DNA from: Euonymus europaeus
Lineage: Eukaryota; Streptophyta; Magnoliopsida; Celastrales; Celastraceae
Length of the DNA stretch: 64,000 bases
NCBI GenBank assembly: GCA_963580455.1
Contig: OY756965.1
Coordinates: 2,926,501 to 2,990,500 of the forward strand
Reading direction: 5' to 3'
Program-made: the position numbers and the translations under genes
Shown here: positions 45,359-58,000 of the stretch, one piece after another
Layout of the letters: each line of letters opens with the position of its first letter
Numbering within the stretch: the stretch's first letter is position 1
Notes under the pieces: model-generated
What the model was told of the DNA's origin: nothing
Seen by the model: only the letters and a program-made list of their open reading frames with translations
Database searches by the model: none

Positions 45359-45842
45359 TAGGGATGTCAAAAATATTCATATTCGACGGGTATTATCACA
45401 ATTCGCTTCAAATCATATGAATATAACCCTTTAATTAATGAGTCAGATAATGGGTAACGAGCATTTTCATAGAAAAATTAGCGGGGCAGGTATAAGGAAG
45501 AGTTTGTCGAAATTTTAATCCGCCCCATACCCGTATATATTATTAATTATATATATGTATATTATTTTGAATATATATGTTATTATTTTTATTATTATTT
45601 ATAAAATTAATAAGAATAAATCAATAAAAAATTCATAAAAATATATCATTTGCGTATATTTTTTTAGTAAACATATTTATTTATTTATTCTGTAATAGAC
45701 ATAGTTATGAAATTCATGAATTGGCGGGACGGGTAAATAAGCGGGGATTCCCCGATGGGTAGGGGATAGGGTAATAATTAAAATACACAGCGAGTATTTT
45801 AACGGGTACGGGCGAAAGGTACCCGCCCGGTTGACATCTATA
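45359..45842. mobile_element. hAT-like MITE
   Basis: Left end TAGGGATGTCAAAAATATTC, right end CCGGTTGACATCTATA, inverted over GATGTCAA. Both arms hold GCGGGKA/TACCCG-type GC-rich subterminal motifs (ATACCCG at 45527, GGGTACGGGCG at 45803) around an AT core. The flanks CTTTGGAA and CTCTAGGA match at only five of eight bases, so the duplication is uncertain. Confidence 0.6.
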
Positions 45843-45845
45843 CTC

Positions 45846-46307
45846 TAGGATGACAACGGGGTGGGGACGGATATGCTCTTCCCATCTCCGCCCCCGAACA
45901 CCATTGCCTCCCCATCCTTGAATTTTCTAGTTCGAGAAATCTCTGAACCCAACTCGGCAATCCCTTTGTAAAGGACCTGTACCCTATATATATAACCATA
46001 CTACACAATACGCATTGCACATATAACTATAATATTATATATATTAAAATATATGTATAATATATATACATTATATACATATACTTGGAAAAAAATTCAA
46101 AGAAATTATTAGCTTAATGGTTTTAAGTCTTGTAACAAGTTGCAGATTTAAATCCCTACAATCTCAAATATATTTAAATATGTGTTAATATATATATATA
46201 CACACACACATATACGTATATGAAAATTATATAATAATTCAAGTCGGGTTCAAGTCTTGTTATGACATTATCATATCTTACCCGACCCGAATATTTTGTC
46301 AACCCTA
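45846..46307. mobile_element. Second hAT-like MITE, abutting the first
   Basis: Left end TAGGATGACAACGGGGTGGG, right end CCCGAATATTTTGTCAACCCTA. The TAGG..GACA ends are inverted, with GC-rich ends and a TA-rich core (TATATATAC runs). It starts four bases after the previous element. A tRNA-like stretch (about 46095-46155: AGCTTAATGG, then GCAGATTTAAATCCC) sits inside and may be a SINE fragment. Confidence 0.5.
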
Positions 46308-47626
46308 GAAAAGGTGTTCAATGTTAACATGAAATGGGGATGTCCTTAATTTGGTTATAATTACCATCGAAAACAAATTTAGGTTTTTTGTTTATTTGTA
46401 TTTAGGAGTTAGGGTTTAGATTTAGGTTTAGCATAGCATTTAAGGTTTAGAATTTGTTTAGAAGTTAGGTGGTAGGATTTAGGGTTTAAGATTTTTTTTT
46501 TCTTTCAAAATCAATTATATGATAACATTAGAATCACTAAAATACTCAAATACATATAAAATAAAATAAAAAACTAAGAAAAATATTCATTTCAAGAAAT
46601 TTGGGGATAAATTACACCTAAAGTAATTACACTCTCCTATCCTTGTTAACAAACAGTTGGCGAATTCTGGGCTTTGGTAGACTACCAAACCATCTAAAGA
46701 TAGGTGGAAACAGAGAATTAAAACTGTAACAGAAAATAAATATGGTTCAGTTACTCTTTCTTTGGATTATTCACTTGTTCTTCCTTTTTTGGTAAGAGTT
46801 TGTTGGCCATTTTGTTAACAAATCACATATTTTTTCCTTGTTTCAATCCAAATTAAGTCACCAACATTAACATGGTACATATATGAATGTTTTAATTAGA
46901 ATAGACATTCAATGTCCTAGAAAAATGTTTATGATTTGAATTAGAAGAGATGACAAGACATGAAAGAGAGTAAATTTTTTGTTCTTCCGCAATATTTTCT
47001 AAGAAGTGATATTCAAATGACCCACTTACTCTTACCAAAACATCAGTATGGAACGTCTGAATCGAGATATATAACTAGCCAAACTAGATATATCACCATG
47101 GATATAGCTTCATAGGTCCTAAATATATCACCATGGACAAACATATTCTACGAGCACACTCGACACTCACTTAATTCACATTTATTCACTTTGCAGATAG
47201 CTCAGCAACATCCAAAAGGCGTATTTGACCGACTAATCTATCATTTACTGATGACATTTGTTTTGACATCATCTCTTCCTTAATAAGATCAATTCTAAAG
47301 TATATTTTCCAAACATTAAGCATACTTTCAAGCAAAATGGAAGTCGAATTTTGATTTCACACCCGATAGTGCTAGCCATACATACGATTTTTGTATACAT
47401 AATCTATGTGGCAAGTCATATAGGCATGGTGACTAATCATTTTCAAAAAAAATTAAAAAAATTCAAATCACTTGTCTCTCACTCGCTCTCTCTTATTCAC
47501 ACACGTATTCATAGGTATCTCTCTCATTCATTCAAACACAAATTAGCTCATTGAAATCCGATGGTCATTTTGACCGAAAAATGACTAGATCATGATGCTC
47601 TTCACATCAAAGAGTCCAACAATAGT
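46308..47626. other. Intergenic AT-rich stretch
   Basis: About 46380-46490 has loosely repeated TTAGGGTTTAG/TTAGGTTTAG motifs that resemble degenerate telomere-type repeats. No supported gene. Confidence 0.4.
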
Positions 47627-47634
47627 GGCAGTGT

Positions 47635-48026
47635 TAGAGATGGCAAAGGGGCAGGGTTCGCCCTCCCTATCCTCGAACCCAAACCCAATACTCAATACTC
47701 GATTTTTGGAGTTCGAGGAATCCTCGAACTCGACGGAGACGGGTAACATCCGTTCCCGCTCCATCCCCGAACCCAAAAATATTATAATATTATATGTTTA
47801 TGTCAGTTGTATGTATATGTTATATATATACATATACATACATACTATATATATGTATATGTATATACTAATATATATATTTATATGTTATATATATAAT
47901 ATATGTATATATTATATTATGTCTATGATATTCAGGGTCGGGTATGACAATAACATACTGGCCCCATACCCAGTTCGGGGAGGCACCCGCGAGGTCCTGA
48001 ACCCGCGGGTTAAATTGCCATCCCCA
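47635..48026. mobile_element. hAT-type MITE with near-perfect 8-bp TSD
   Basis: A 392-bp element starts TAGAGATGGCAA and ends TTGCCATCCCCA (ten of twelve positions inverted), flanked by GGCAGTGT at 47627-47634 and GGCAGTGC at 48027-48034. The arms are GC-rich (CTCGAACCC, GGGTTCG-type motifs) and the core (47790-47925) is a TA/TATG microsatellite. The 179-residue frame across it is an artefact of this structure. Confidence 0.82.
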
Positions 48027-48034
48027 GGCAGTGC

Positions 48035-49974
48035 ACCAAGGTGGCGTCAGAGTTGGCCGAATCATTCACTTTTCTCTCGCAGTGGCCGCCATCTTCTGAG
48101 TACTTTTTCGATGATTTTGGCATTGAGTTAGGTTGTTTGGAGCTTGAGGGATCTTTTAGAGGTAGTAGAAGTCGAAATGGGGAACGGTGACTAAATGACG
48201 GTCCTCAAAAGTTGTAAGTTGAAACAATGTAATACGACAATATGATAATTTAATAAGATAATGTGACATGTAATAAGACACTGAAGCCATGTGTTCGATC
48301 TTGTTTATTAGATTTTGTATCAATTTTTTATGAAATATAAGTTAGAGACCTCGATTTGGATTATTAAGGTGGTATATTGTTATTATATTGTAATGTGTTC
48401 ATACCATATACAATTCATGTGTATGATTTTGGGTGGCTTCAATCCATAACATTATAATTGACAAAGGGACAATGTAAATGGACATATTTTTTACTTAAAT
48501 TGATTGTTTTATGTAAGGTGAATTTCATGGTTATAATTTGATAGATATTGTTGCTATTATATTATTTGGGTCAGATAAATTAATTAAATGAGTAATTACT
48601 AAAAATCTCATTGTCTTTTCAACTATGAATTTGAGTTTGTAAAATAATGAAACAAAAAAGATGTAAGAATAAAATTGAGTGAGAAAAATGAAAAGTGGGT
48701 TTAATTACAGTATATTGTGATGTTATAACAATACACATTATTAATTAAATTGTCTAAATTGTGACAGTAACATATTACATTGTTGGCCTATTACGAGTTT
48801 CTAGTTGATCGAAGGGTTGAACCGGTTCTTGTCGTTGAGATGAACTTAATGGTGGTGGTGATGCATTGATTCATCGTCGGTGTTGACCGTATCTGACCAT
48901 TGTCTTCGCGGTGGCCGTGAGCTTTCGAGTGTGATTCCAACAGCTTTGGACGAAACATGTTGTTGGTTAATAGATTTTTCTCATCATCATCTTACGATTC
49001 TTTTGGGAAAAGTCACATCGCGATTGGTGGCTAGACGTTCAAGCTTAGTTGCCAATCACCCAGGATAGAGATGATGCAAATCATGAGAGAGAAGATGGTT
49101 TTGCAAAGAACATAAAGAGGATAATGAAAAGTGACTAAAGAGAGAGATGCGGAACATTTTTTAGGATAATTTCTATTTTTTTATTAATCTATGTGGAATG
49201 CTGTATTGATATGTCACATAGATTATGGATGAATATTTATGTGTTGAAGTTAGGCATATGGGGTAGACTCCGTCCAATCCAAACTAAAGGAAGTTAAGGC
49301 AATTGTCTCTAAGATAACTGCTCTCAATTGCACTATATGTTAAATGTATAAGTGCAAAAAGAAAAGAAGAAGAAGATTTATTCTTGAAGAGAAAAAGAGA
49401 AAATTAGAGTGCTTGCAAAGGGATTAAAGAATGTTCGTATTGTAAAATTGATTCCGATTTTAGCAATTGAATTACACGTTAAAGTATCATAAAACATACG
49501 ACAATCTTAAATCGATCAAGAAATCGAGTAAATTTCTTCTTTCCTTATCATTCATGGTGAATCTCCTGTATAAATTAGCCTTTTCCTTCCACTCGCCCTT
49601 TTGTGGTGTGAAATTTGAAAAATACTAGAATAATGGCCTGCAAATGAGGGTCAAATCACACTTATTATTGTTAATTTTTACAAGAAAGCAAGGTTTCACG
49701 AGACAATCCACACCTTTTTTTGTAGTCAAAATTTTCGCTCTCTTTCGCTTTTGGGCCCTATTTCATTGTTTGAGGAAGTCATAATTTAATTTACTGGCTC
49801 TCTCTTTATATGGATAATGGATCACATGATTTACTAGCTCTTTCGAGAACTCGATAATTACAAATTTGAGGAGTAGAGTGAATAATTAAATTAGAGGAAT
49901 TACGATAGAATATAAAACGTAAGGAACGTAAAAACGTGGATGATGGTGTCAAGTCACCATAATTTTTACAAGAG
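48035..49974. other. Intergenic stretch
   Basis: No domain-bearing frame. A slightly GC-richer segment at 48760-49070 gives a 62-residue frame (48880-49068) without recognisable similarity. Confidence 0.35.
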
Positions 49975-50635
49975 TTGTGCTAAATAGTCCAAATTTTTGT
50001 AGCTCAATATTAACTCAAGTCTATATGTCATATTTTGTAAGCGAAAGACATGAAAAATTAAAATATTAAAAAATAAAATATCTTGTTTGAAAACTCACAG
50101 TACATTTTTTTTTCTTAAACGAAATTTTAAAACACTCTATCTCTTAAAATACATATTAAATTTCGAAAAAAATTATATATCCAAAATCAACGAGTAAAAA
50201 TCTATCCAACAAGATTCATTATCGATATGTTTTATTTAGTCATTTTTAATTACATTTTTTTTGAACTAATATGTGGATTACGTAGGTTAACCTAAAATGC
50301 TCGAATTCGCTACTAAAATCTTAAATGTCCAAAGTGCTAAACTCTAGGGTCCTAATTACTAAACTTTAACGGGTTCGAGTACCCGACATAATTTTAATAA
50401 AAATGCAAAAAATAACAAATATATTATATTATCATAGTGTAATAAAATTTTAGCTCAAATAGACAGTTTACATATCATATATATGAATTAAAATTTCGTT
50501 TATGAAAAAATAAATAAAAATGTGTTTAACTGATTTTTGAAAAAATTCAACATGGCCCACCTACATGGAGTGTCATGTAGACTTGGGCTGAGTTGAACTA
50601 CTAAAAATTGGGTTCTATAACATTTTTGCTTCTAC
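49975..50635 (+). repeat. Telo-box 82-bp repeat family, copy d (single unit)
   Basis: It is in the same orientation as copy a: TGCTAAATAGTCCAAATTTT at the left, arms TTAAACGAAATTTTAAAACA and ATATATGAATTAAAATTTCG, and GGGTTCTATAACATTTTTGC at the right. The core holds one unit (ACTAAACTTTAACGGGTTCG near 50360), where copy a has more than three. No coding frame. Confidence 0.7.
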
Positions 50636-50659
50636 AATTCTCTTTATTGGATGGCAAAA

Positions 50660-50975
50660 AGAATTCCTGATCAGAATGACCGATATGTCTAATTTAGATT
50701 AAATCAAATTTTGTGCATAAATTTTATGTCTGAAATTCAAGTTCAAACAAAGAAAATAACTAATTTAAAATTAGGTTTAGGTCCAAACACAAAAAATTTA
50801 TCTGATTTAATTATTTAGACCCTAAACCGGATTGAATTATTGTTAATTTACTTATTCGAATTTAAACTAATACGAATACTGTCAATAAATACATCAGAAA
50901 TTCCAAAACAATCTGAATTTGACAAATATCACATAAACACATTATTATATTGCTCGATCCAAATTGTTGTCACTC
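50660..50975. repeat. Degenerate dispersed repeat
   Basis: It shares blocks such as CCGATATGTCTAATTTAGATT, TTAATTATTTAGACCCTA and GGATTGAATTATTGTTAATTT with stretches at about 42960-43140, 56290-56540 and 58530-58800. It ends near TTGTTGTCACTCCTA, which resembles the GGxTGGCAA-type hAT terminus of the other copies. Probably an old hAT MITE family. Confidence 0.45.
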
Positions 50976-51059
50976 CTATTCTTAATATCGAAATATGAAG
51001 TTGTTGATGTATATTCAAAAGAATTTTCATGTGTTTTTTAAACAAGATTTAATGAGTAC

Positions 51060-51750
51060 ATAAGTAGTTAAGGTTTTTGATTTCAAAAGTGTGGACCAAG
51101 TTCAAATCCTACCATATTAAAAATCAAAAGATGGGCTCTTCGGGTCTTGATATTTCCTCCCAACAATTAGTTGTTTTTTTGGTTTTGTTTTATCTTTCAA
51201 TTACCTTTTAATTTTTAGTCAAATTCGGTTTCCTATTTTTCAGCTAATTACAGCTCTTTTAATTAACATAATTTTCTGGAATGTTCACATGATTCCTTAT
51301 CGTTGATTGTAGAAGTAACATTCGTTTTCTATTCCTATAAAAACGAGGAGTCTGGATGGTTATGTATTCTTGAGAAATATATAAAAGTATTCTTGCAATT
51401 CTTGTGTGCAAAGAGCATCAAACAGAGAGAGTCTAAACTGTTTTATGGTAGAGGCGACGTAGCTTTTCACTGTTAGCACAATTCAAAGGTAGAGCCATAC
51501 AATTGTCTTAAGGAGAGCGACCTAATTCGTGACTCAGCCATTTACTAAAGCTTGATAATCTAGTTGTTGTTTTGTTTAGAATTTTTTGTTGCAGACTCGA
51601 ACTAATATCTATCTGATTTTTCTAGGTTCCAGATCCAGTTTACTATCATCAGTAGGAAAATTCTAACTATTTCACTCTTTCTTCTCACTCAAAAAAAAAT
51701 TCAAAAAAAAAATTGTTGTCTTAAAAAAGTATTTATATGGTGGGTTTAGG
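51060..51750. other. Stretch with a tRNA-like motif and an LTR-like leader
   Basis: About 51065-51115 has GTAGTTAAGG and, 30 bp later, AAGTTCAAATCC, a box A/box B-like pair (possible SINE). About 51335-51480 has CCTATAAAAACGAGG followed by a purine-rich leader (CAAACAGAGAGAGTC), resembling an LTR promoter and R region. No LTR ends or target duplication were found. Confidence 0.3.
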
Positions 51751-52004
51751 TAGGGCTGTAAAAAAAATTCATCAAAATCAAAATCGACCAAAATAAAATG
51801 TTTTGATCAATTTTTTCAATAAAAAAATTATATATTTTATATTAAAATCGACCGAAAAATTTGCCAAAAATCAAAAAATGGACTGATAATCTACAAAATA
51901 ATTTGACTAAAATATATAAAAATACCGATCAAAATCGACTGTCGACAACCAATAAAATGAGTTGACTAAATATGTAAAAATATCGATCAAACAATAAAAT
52001 GAGT
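51751..52004. mobile_element. hAT-like MITE fragment
   Basis: It starts TAGGGCTGTAAAAAAAATTC, sharing its first nine bases with the element at 22237, and continues with repeated AAAATCGACC/TCGATCAA motifs. No matching right end was found. Confidence 0.4.
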
Positions 52005-52275
52005 TAAGGGTGCAACCCATAACGTGTAAATCCCGATTGTGCGAATAAAAGTGGATGTGATGGAGGATGATGAGTTAACTTGGGGCTGACGTGGACATCC
52101 ATGTAGGACCGATCTTGTCTGCATAGTCCTTCAAGGCTGCTGTCTTCTCGAAGTGGAGAAACATGCTTAAGACAGCAAAGAAAGTGGACCCCCTGGAGCT
52201 TTGGAGGGGCTGTCTGATATGAAGGAATAGGTCAATGGCCCCCGCAATCAGCGTAGCTGAATGAATTTTTGGGTG
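52005..52275. other. GC-richer orphan segment with a hairpin
   Basis: About 270 bp of markedly higher GC content in AT-rich surroundings. It contains a 9-bp perfect stem, TGCTGTCTT at 52138-52146 and AAGACAGCA at 52169-52177, with a 22-nt loop. There is no open frame and no known RNA family that I recognise. Confidence 0.4.
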
Positions 52276-52439
52276 AAAAGATGGAACTAATATAATTTAT
52301 ATTTTAGGAATCTATGCTATTATATCTAATTATTTTATTAATATTTTATTCTGATTAATTATTTTACAATCTTAATCGATATTTTGAAAATTTATTTAGT
52401 TTTATATATGATTTTATTCTAATTAATTATTGATTCGTC

Positions 52440-52660
52440 ATGGTTTATTGATTTCGTTCACTTTAAAATTTAACACTTAATGTTTGTTACAACATGAAAA
52501 TCGGATACACGAGTCCGTTAGGGTTTAGTGAACCTGTTTCCCTTAGAATTTAACACATATTATATAGGTTACAACATGACAATTCGATGCATTAACTCGT
52601 CAGGATTTACCGAATCAATTCCCCTTTATGATTTAACGCTTTTTATTTAGATATGAATTA
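52440..52660 (-). repeat. Telo-box 82-bp repeat family, copy e (core only)
   Basis: Units CACGAGTCCGTTAGGGTTTAG (near 52508) and ATTAACTCGTCAGGATTTAC (near 52590), with GGTTACAACATGA between them, in the same orientation as copies b and c. The flanking arms are missing. Confidence 0.6.
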
Positions 52661-55600
52661 TCATAGATACAAGCTATTCATCGCTATCCTTCCAAGATCA
52701 CTGAAAGAATGCCACGTCACCAGGTGAACTAATACAAAATCTCATATTTAAATATTTTATCAAATCCATTAAAAAAAAGTCGCCTGCGGAATTGTCCAGC
52801 GCAACCGGGGACCTCTTCCTGCAACTATTTTTCTCGATCTCCATCGTCGTCATCTCCAGTCTCTGTCTCTCGACTATTCATAACCAGTTAGGCCAAGTGT
52901 TCCTCTCTAATGGGATTTCTCAAACAAAGTCAAAGACGTAGAGCAGCTAGTTTCCTGCTTTTCTTCGTAAATTTTATACCAGATTTCTCTCTCGTGGTCT
53001 AGATTTTTGTCTCCTTTGGATGGGGATGGTTTTGGGCAGTCACTCAATTATTTTCCTTATTAGATTACTAATGTACAAACTTATTTCTCTGTTTAAGTCC
53101 GTTTGATTGAGGTCAAAGACTCAACATTTCTAAGGTCTCAATACATGTATTTTTTTTTTTTTAGAATAAACATTATTTGCATTAGAGATTGATAATATAT
53201 TGTTCATGCAGAGTGTACAAAACACTGAAAAAACATGAATTTTAAAAAATAACATCTGGAATTTCGACCCTAGTAAACTGAGGCTCTCTTTAAGGAGATT
53301 CGCTCGAACCCTCTTTCGTTTTTCTCTTTTTCAGAATCGATACATCATAATTATCTTGATTAGACTCTTCTAAAACACAACAGTCTTACTCGATCGATTT
53401 TATAGCCGACTCGAACCCCCACTTGGAAGCTTAGCTCGAACTCCCACAAATGACACTAATTTTTCTCGTCATTGAATATTAGAACGTATGCCCGTTGGTC
53501 GGTGGATCATATCCAAGTCTATTACAGAACTTCAATGAAACCAAAGGAACTATGATCAATTTCTTCACTTAACAGAAGGAAGTCCATGGAGGAGAGAACT
53601 TTGTTTTCAATTTTCCTAAATTCGACAACAAAAGGACAAAAGTTCTCGATGAGTTTTCTAAATGGCCTTAAACCAAGAGAGAATCCGCAATCCGCATATT
53701 TAGGAAAATAGAGGGAAAAAAATGTTTTAATTAAGGTTTACGGCAGGTCAAGCAAGGTAGCGTAAAATCTCTGTCCTCCTCATATATATTCCTTAACAGT
53801 TACTTAAACTCAATTAATTAAAAGTTTGGGATTAGTGAGAATTTAGCGTAACGAACCCTACATGGTTAACTGGAGAGACAAAGGGAATTAAGGGATAATT
53901 GTTGCTTAACGCATTTGACATTTACTTTGTGGGAGTAGGGACCCTCCTTCTCCACTCTTCACTCTCTTGGATTTCGTGTAGAATCCCAGTGAGAGAGTGC
54001 ACACGTGTCCTCTTAAGACGCTTGAGTTGAGTCATCTTCACGCCATCTCAAGATTCTCCAGCACATTCTTTGCCCCCCCTCCATTATTATTATTTTCGTT
54101 TCTTTTAAATAATATGCTCCGACATTTAATTATGATTTCTACTTTAATAAACTATTAAAGAATGGGTTTCCTGCGACCTTTGCAACCAGCTTTTGTGTTT
54201 CGTGTTTTGGTCAAAGACGAACAATTAATCAATGCACAGCAAAGTGGCATGTACACGCACATATGGGGTTCTTATCATCTAATTAGAATATTAAATTTAA
54301 TCCAATAATTTGTGTTTCAAAGTTCAACCACCGGTGCACCACTAATTAATGTCATGGCTTTATCACCACCAGTGTTGAGTATAACAGTATAAATTATTGT
54401 ACACCCGATACTGTATAAATTTTTCCCTTTTATACATCTCATATGAGGCTAAATTCTAGCCATCTGGGATCCGTGTGCATACAAGTTTCTCGTTTAATGA
54501 AATGATAAGTTCGCTTAAAATTCAGTATATGACCATGATAATATCAATTTCGGAACAATCGAACTCATAATTTTTTAAGTACATACAATTTGGCGCAAAT
54601 AAATTGACCAGTAGTTTATTACTCAAGTAGTTGTTGGAAGGTTGGAGTTTGCTGTAAAAAAGTAGTCATTGAGAGAGATTTGGCGTTTTACGTATAAACT
54701 ATATATTGATTATAATTTACACCTAGTGGAGCTGGAATACAAATTATAACAATCATAATTATTTACTGATAGATTGTCAAACTTTTGGATTCAACTTCTA
54801 ATCGAAACAGCTAAACTTTCTACGAGTCAAGCACGACTACACGAAAAGGTCAGAATCTAACAGACCTCTTCAAAGGCACTCCGATCTCTACGAGGCGTAT
54901 TAAATCCCTAAGTTATAGGAATATCATTGACCACAACTACTAATTGGATACCAATCAATTAATAAAGATTGAACACGATTCTTAACCCTAAAATAAAGGG
55001 ATTTGATTATGTTCAAATAGGAAACCTCCTAAATTGAATTGAAATGGAAAACAAACTCTAAAAAAATTATATAAGGAAGAGTGAGACAACCAAGAGAGCT
55101 ACGCAGACATATTCCTAGTAACTATTACTCTTCCCTTCAACTCCTGAGAACCCTATTGACTTGAGCGTCGAAGCGTCGTGGTTATAGCCATCATTTTGAT
55201 AACATTCTTTAAGTGTTTTGCAAGTTTTCGAGCAATCAATAATCGACACGCGAGCAAGGTGAAATTCAACCTCACACTTACTCACAATCAAACTTAATTG
55301 AAAAGGATCGATAGATATATTAATCAAACATGAAAATAATTAATATTGCCGACAGTTAATGCATCTAAGCCACAAAATTCTTCTCCTCCTCCTCTTTTTT
55401 TCCTTCAATCTAAGTTTTATAATTTCTCTTGATGTAATGTCACATTAATCTATATATGACGGTTTTAAATTAATCTTCTTAAATTTAGTATAATTTAAGT
55501 GTAACAAATTATATTTGCGTAACCCTTACCTTCATGCATCATGAAGTATAACGACAACACAGACGTCCTTAGTGATAGCACCATTTTATCTAACTTCATC

Positions 55601-56290
55601 TCTTTCTTCTTCTTCTTATTATTATTATTATTATTTTTCCTTGGAAATTGGAATTTAACTATTGTAAATATGTTAACGATAATCATAATTATAGCAAGGT
55701 TGAATGCGATGAAAGCCTGATGAAGCAATCCAACCGTCCAAATGGCCGGCATGTGGATCATATTCATTAGCTGAGAACAATGAAAGGTGTAGATCAATCA
55801 GTTGGTTTAGCTTGCAAGTAAATAAAATGTTACATAATTCGCACATACTGAATTTTTTAAAATAATGTTTGGTAAAAATTGAAGAATATTTAGTTTCTAT
55901 TTTTTTTATGGAATTAGTTTGTTTAGTTGGTAATATATCCAATTTCTTAATACCATATAATGTCTCGGACATAAGTTATTTACATGTTGAGAATTTCATA
56001 CATCTGTCCAAAAATCATGGCTGCTGTTAAGTGAATTGACATCAATTAAAATACTAGTTATTTATTTATATGAGGTTGAATAATACCACAACAAAAAAAA
56101 CCACTAAACCACTTAGTCTCTTCTTTACTTAAAAGGACGGGAGTTAATGATGTGATTAAAAGTTTCAAAACTAGTCAAAGTTGCGTATTACACTAGTTTT
56201 AAGATTTTTTGTTTAAAATAATAATATCTCTTTGGTGGGCTAGATTTTTAATTTGGGGTTTACTCTCATCGGAAGGCAAAATTATGTCAT
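52661..56290. other. Gene-poor stretch
   Basis: Frames of 70-100 residues at 55115-55972 (-) lack domains. A G-box/ABRE-like ACACGTGTCC occurs at 54001-54010 in a CT-rich setting (53945-53990). A T tract at about 53150-53162 may be a retroposon tail. A 27-bp sequence at 53831-53857 recurs at 58423-58449. Nothing else seen. Confidence 0.4.
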
Positions 56291-56745
56291 ACCCGATGAT
56301 CGATTTGTTCAATTTAAAATCGTGTTAGAATTCAAGCACAAATATTTTACCCAATTTAGTTGTCTGAAATTTAAATCGGATTTTATTATTATTCGTTTTA
56401 TTTGTCTAGATTTAAACTAATTCGGATATAATCAATTAAGTTTGTCTGAAAATTCAAATATGGACATACAAATATCTCATAAATACTCTATATTATCCAA
56501 CTCGATCGGATCAACTCAAATTCGAATTTTTGCCACCCAGTCAAGGATTCACAATTGTTGGATGGTCGTTTGACGACGTGTAATTAAGTTCTCCTATGAT
56601 GTAGACATGTACATGCAAATATCTTACAAACATTTAATATTTTTTTTTGACTCGCATCAATTCATATCCAAGTTTTTGCCACCCGTCAAGGATCCACCCA
56701 CGATTGTTGGATGGCCGTTTGACGGCGCGTAATTAAGTTGTTCCC
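56290..56745. repeat. Degenerate repeat with a direct duplication
   Basis: 56290-56540 is a copy of the dispersed hAT-like family ending TTTTTGCCACCC. The block from TTTTTGCCACCC through GGATGGTCGTTTGACGACG to TAATTAAGTT (56525-56590) is repeated at 56670-56735 with a few changes (TTTTTGCCACCC, GGATGGCCGTTTGACGGCG). A T run lies between the copies (56641-56648). Confidence 0.6.
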
Positions 56746-57689
56746 CTATGAGTGGTGCACGTGTCATCATTATTCGAGAATGAGATACTTGTCAACAGGA
56801 TTGGCTCTCTCGAGTGTGAATTGGCATATCATTTACATGCCACGATAGACAAAAATAAGCAGCAAAAGAGGTAGAGTTTTCCTTCCACGACGGTTTTCCC
56901 CACCTGTACGTGAATATCTTGAGACTTTCAAAGTAGGTGAAATGTTAGGTGCAAAACTCAGGCAATGCTTTAGGAAATTGGTTGTGATGCATGTGTGTCC
57001 CATGCACTAATTCATGCATATACATAGCTTAGAAAACTACTAGTGAAGTAGCCAACAAGTATGGCAAGGGATGGAAGATATTGATTTATGTTTCCTTGAT
57101 TTATAAATCAAATTAAAATGCTACACGTAAAAGCATTAGATGTTGATTATTTATTAAACTGCAAAGACTAAGAGAATCACGAATAACTTAAATGACATTG
57201 TATATATGATATCTCATATAAATCTTGAGTTCGAGTCTTCTCATCCCGAATCCTTGTGCTTAAAAACAAGTTTCGAGTGGTAACGTGTAAAATTGTGATG
57301 AACCGATGATGTCTGATGATAATATGATATATACAATATATCAGTCTTGCACGTGCCTCACCAAGGATCGATCGATGGATCGATGTTGCTTAAAGGAGTT
57401 GCTATGGACTTAACCTCGTAAACTGGTTGGAGAGCGATTGTAGCCGCATGCGTGCTCACGTGCATGGTTTGCATGCCGATGGATGGAGGTTAAGTTAAGT
57501 TTGGTCCAAGTCGATTTAATATTTAATGGAATATTTTTATTCGATCACCATCAAATATTTGGTCAACAATTAAGTACCATATATCATCCCACGTAACAAA
57601 TATTTGTTTTTTACAAATTGCTACCTTGGCCAGTCGACCAAGCATCACGTGAATATGAATGTATGACTGAAAACCCTGAGGCTCTCTTT
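56746..57689. other. Intergenic stretch
   Basis: A GCACGTGTCATC G-box/ABRE-like site at 56757-56768. Palindromic GGATCGATCGATGGATCGAT at about 57365-57384. No gene supported. Confidence 0.4.
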
Positions 57690-58000
57690 AAGAAACATGA
57701 GAGTATCGATTTTGATGTGTTTTTAAAGTAGCTGTTTCGATTGGTTATGAGAGTAACAATTTTGAATGATTTTAATAGCGATTTTTAAAACAATTTAGTC
57801 CAATAATTAAAAAAGTATTAGAGCATCAGTTATGAAGTCTTAGTAAATATTAAATTATTATCATGACCGTAAAAAAGATAAATAATTAAAAAAAATCCTC
57901 AAAACACCTCTATTTGAGGTGTTTTAAAAATCGATTAAGTTAACACGCATTGATTTTGGGGAGTTTTTAAACCCCCAAATCAGTGACCCTAAAATATAAT
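57690..58000. repeat. Dispersed repeat, copy 2 (no MULE insertion)
   Basis: GGTTATGAGAGTAAC, then GATTTTAATAGCGATTTTTA, and at the right AAATCAGTGACCCTAAAAT match the two halves of the repeat at 1735-3030. Around 57905-57950 the sequence GAGGTGTTTTAAAAATCGATT is continuous where copy 1 carries the 968-bp insertion. Confidence 0.55.

Noticed and set aside
46380..46490. Interstitial telomere tract
   Set aside because: TTTAGG-like motifs are irregular and not in tandem 7-bp register.
47592..48131. 179-residue frame with Tyr/Ile/Met repeats
   Set aside because: It is produced by a TA/TATG microsatellite inside a hAT MITE.
51060..51120. tRNA gene
   Set aside because: A box A/box B-like pair is present, but no acceptor stem or cloverleaf can be drawn.
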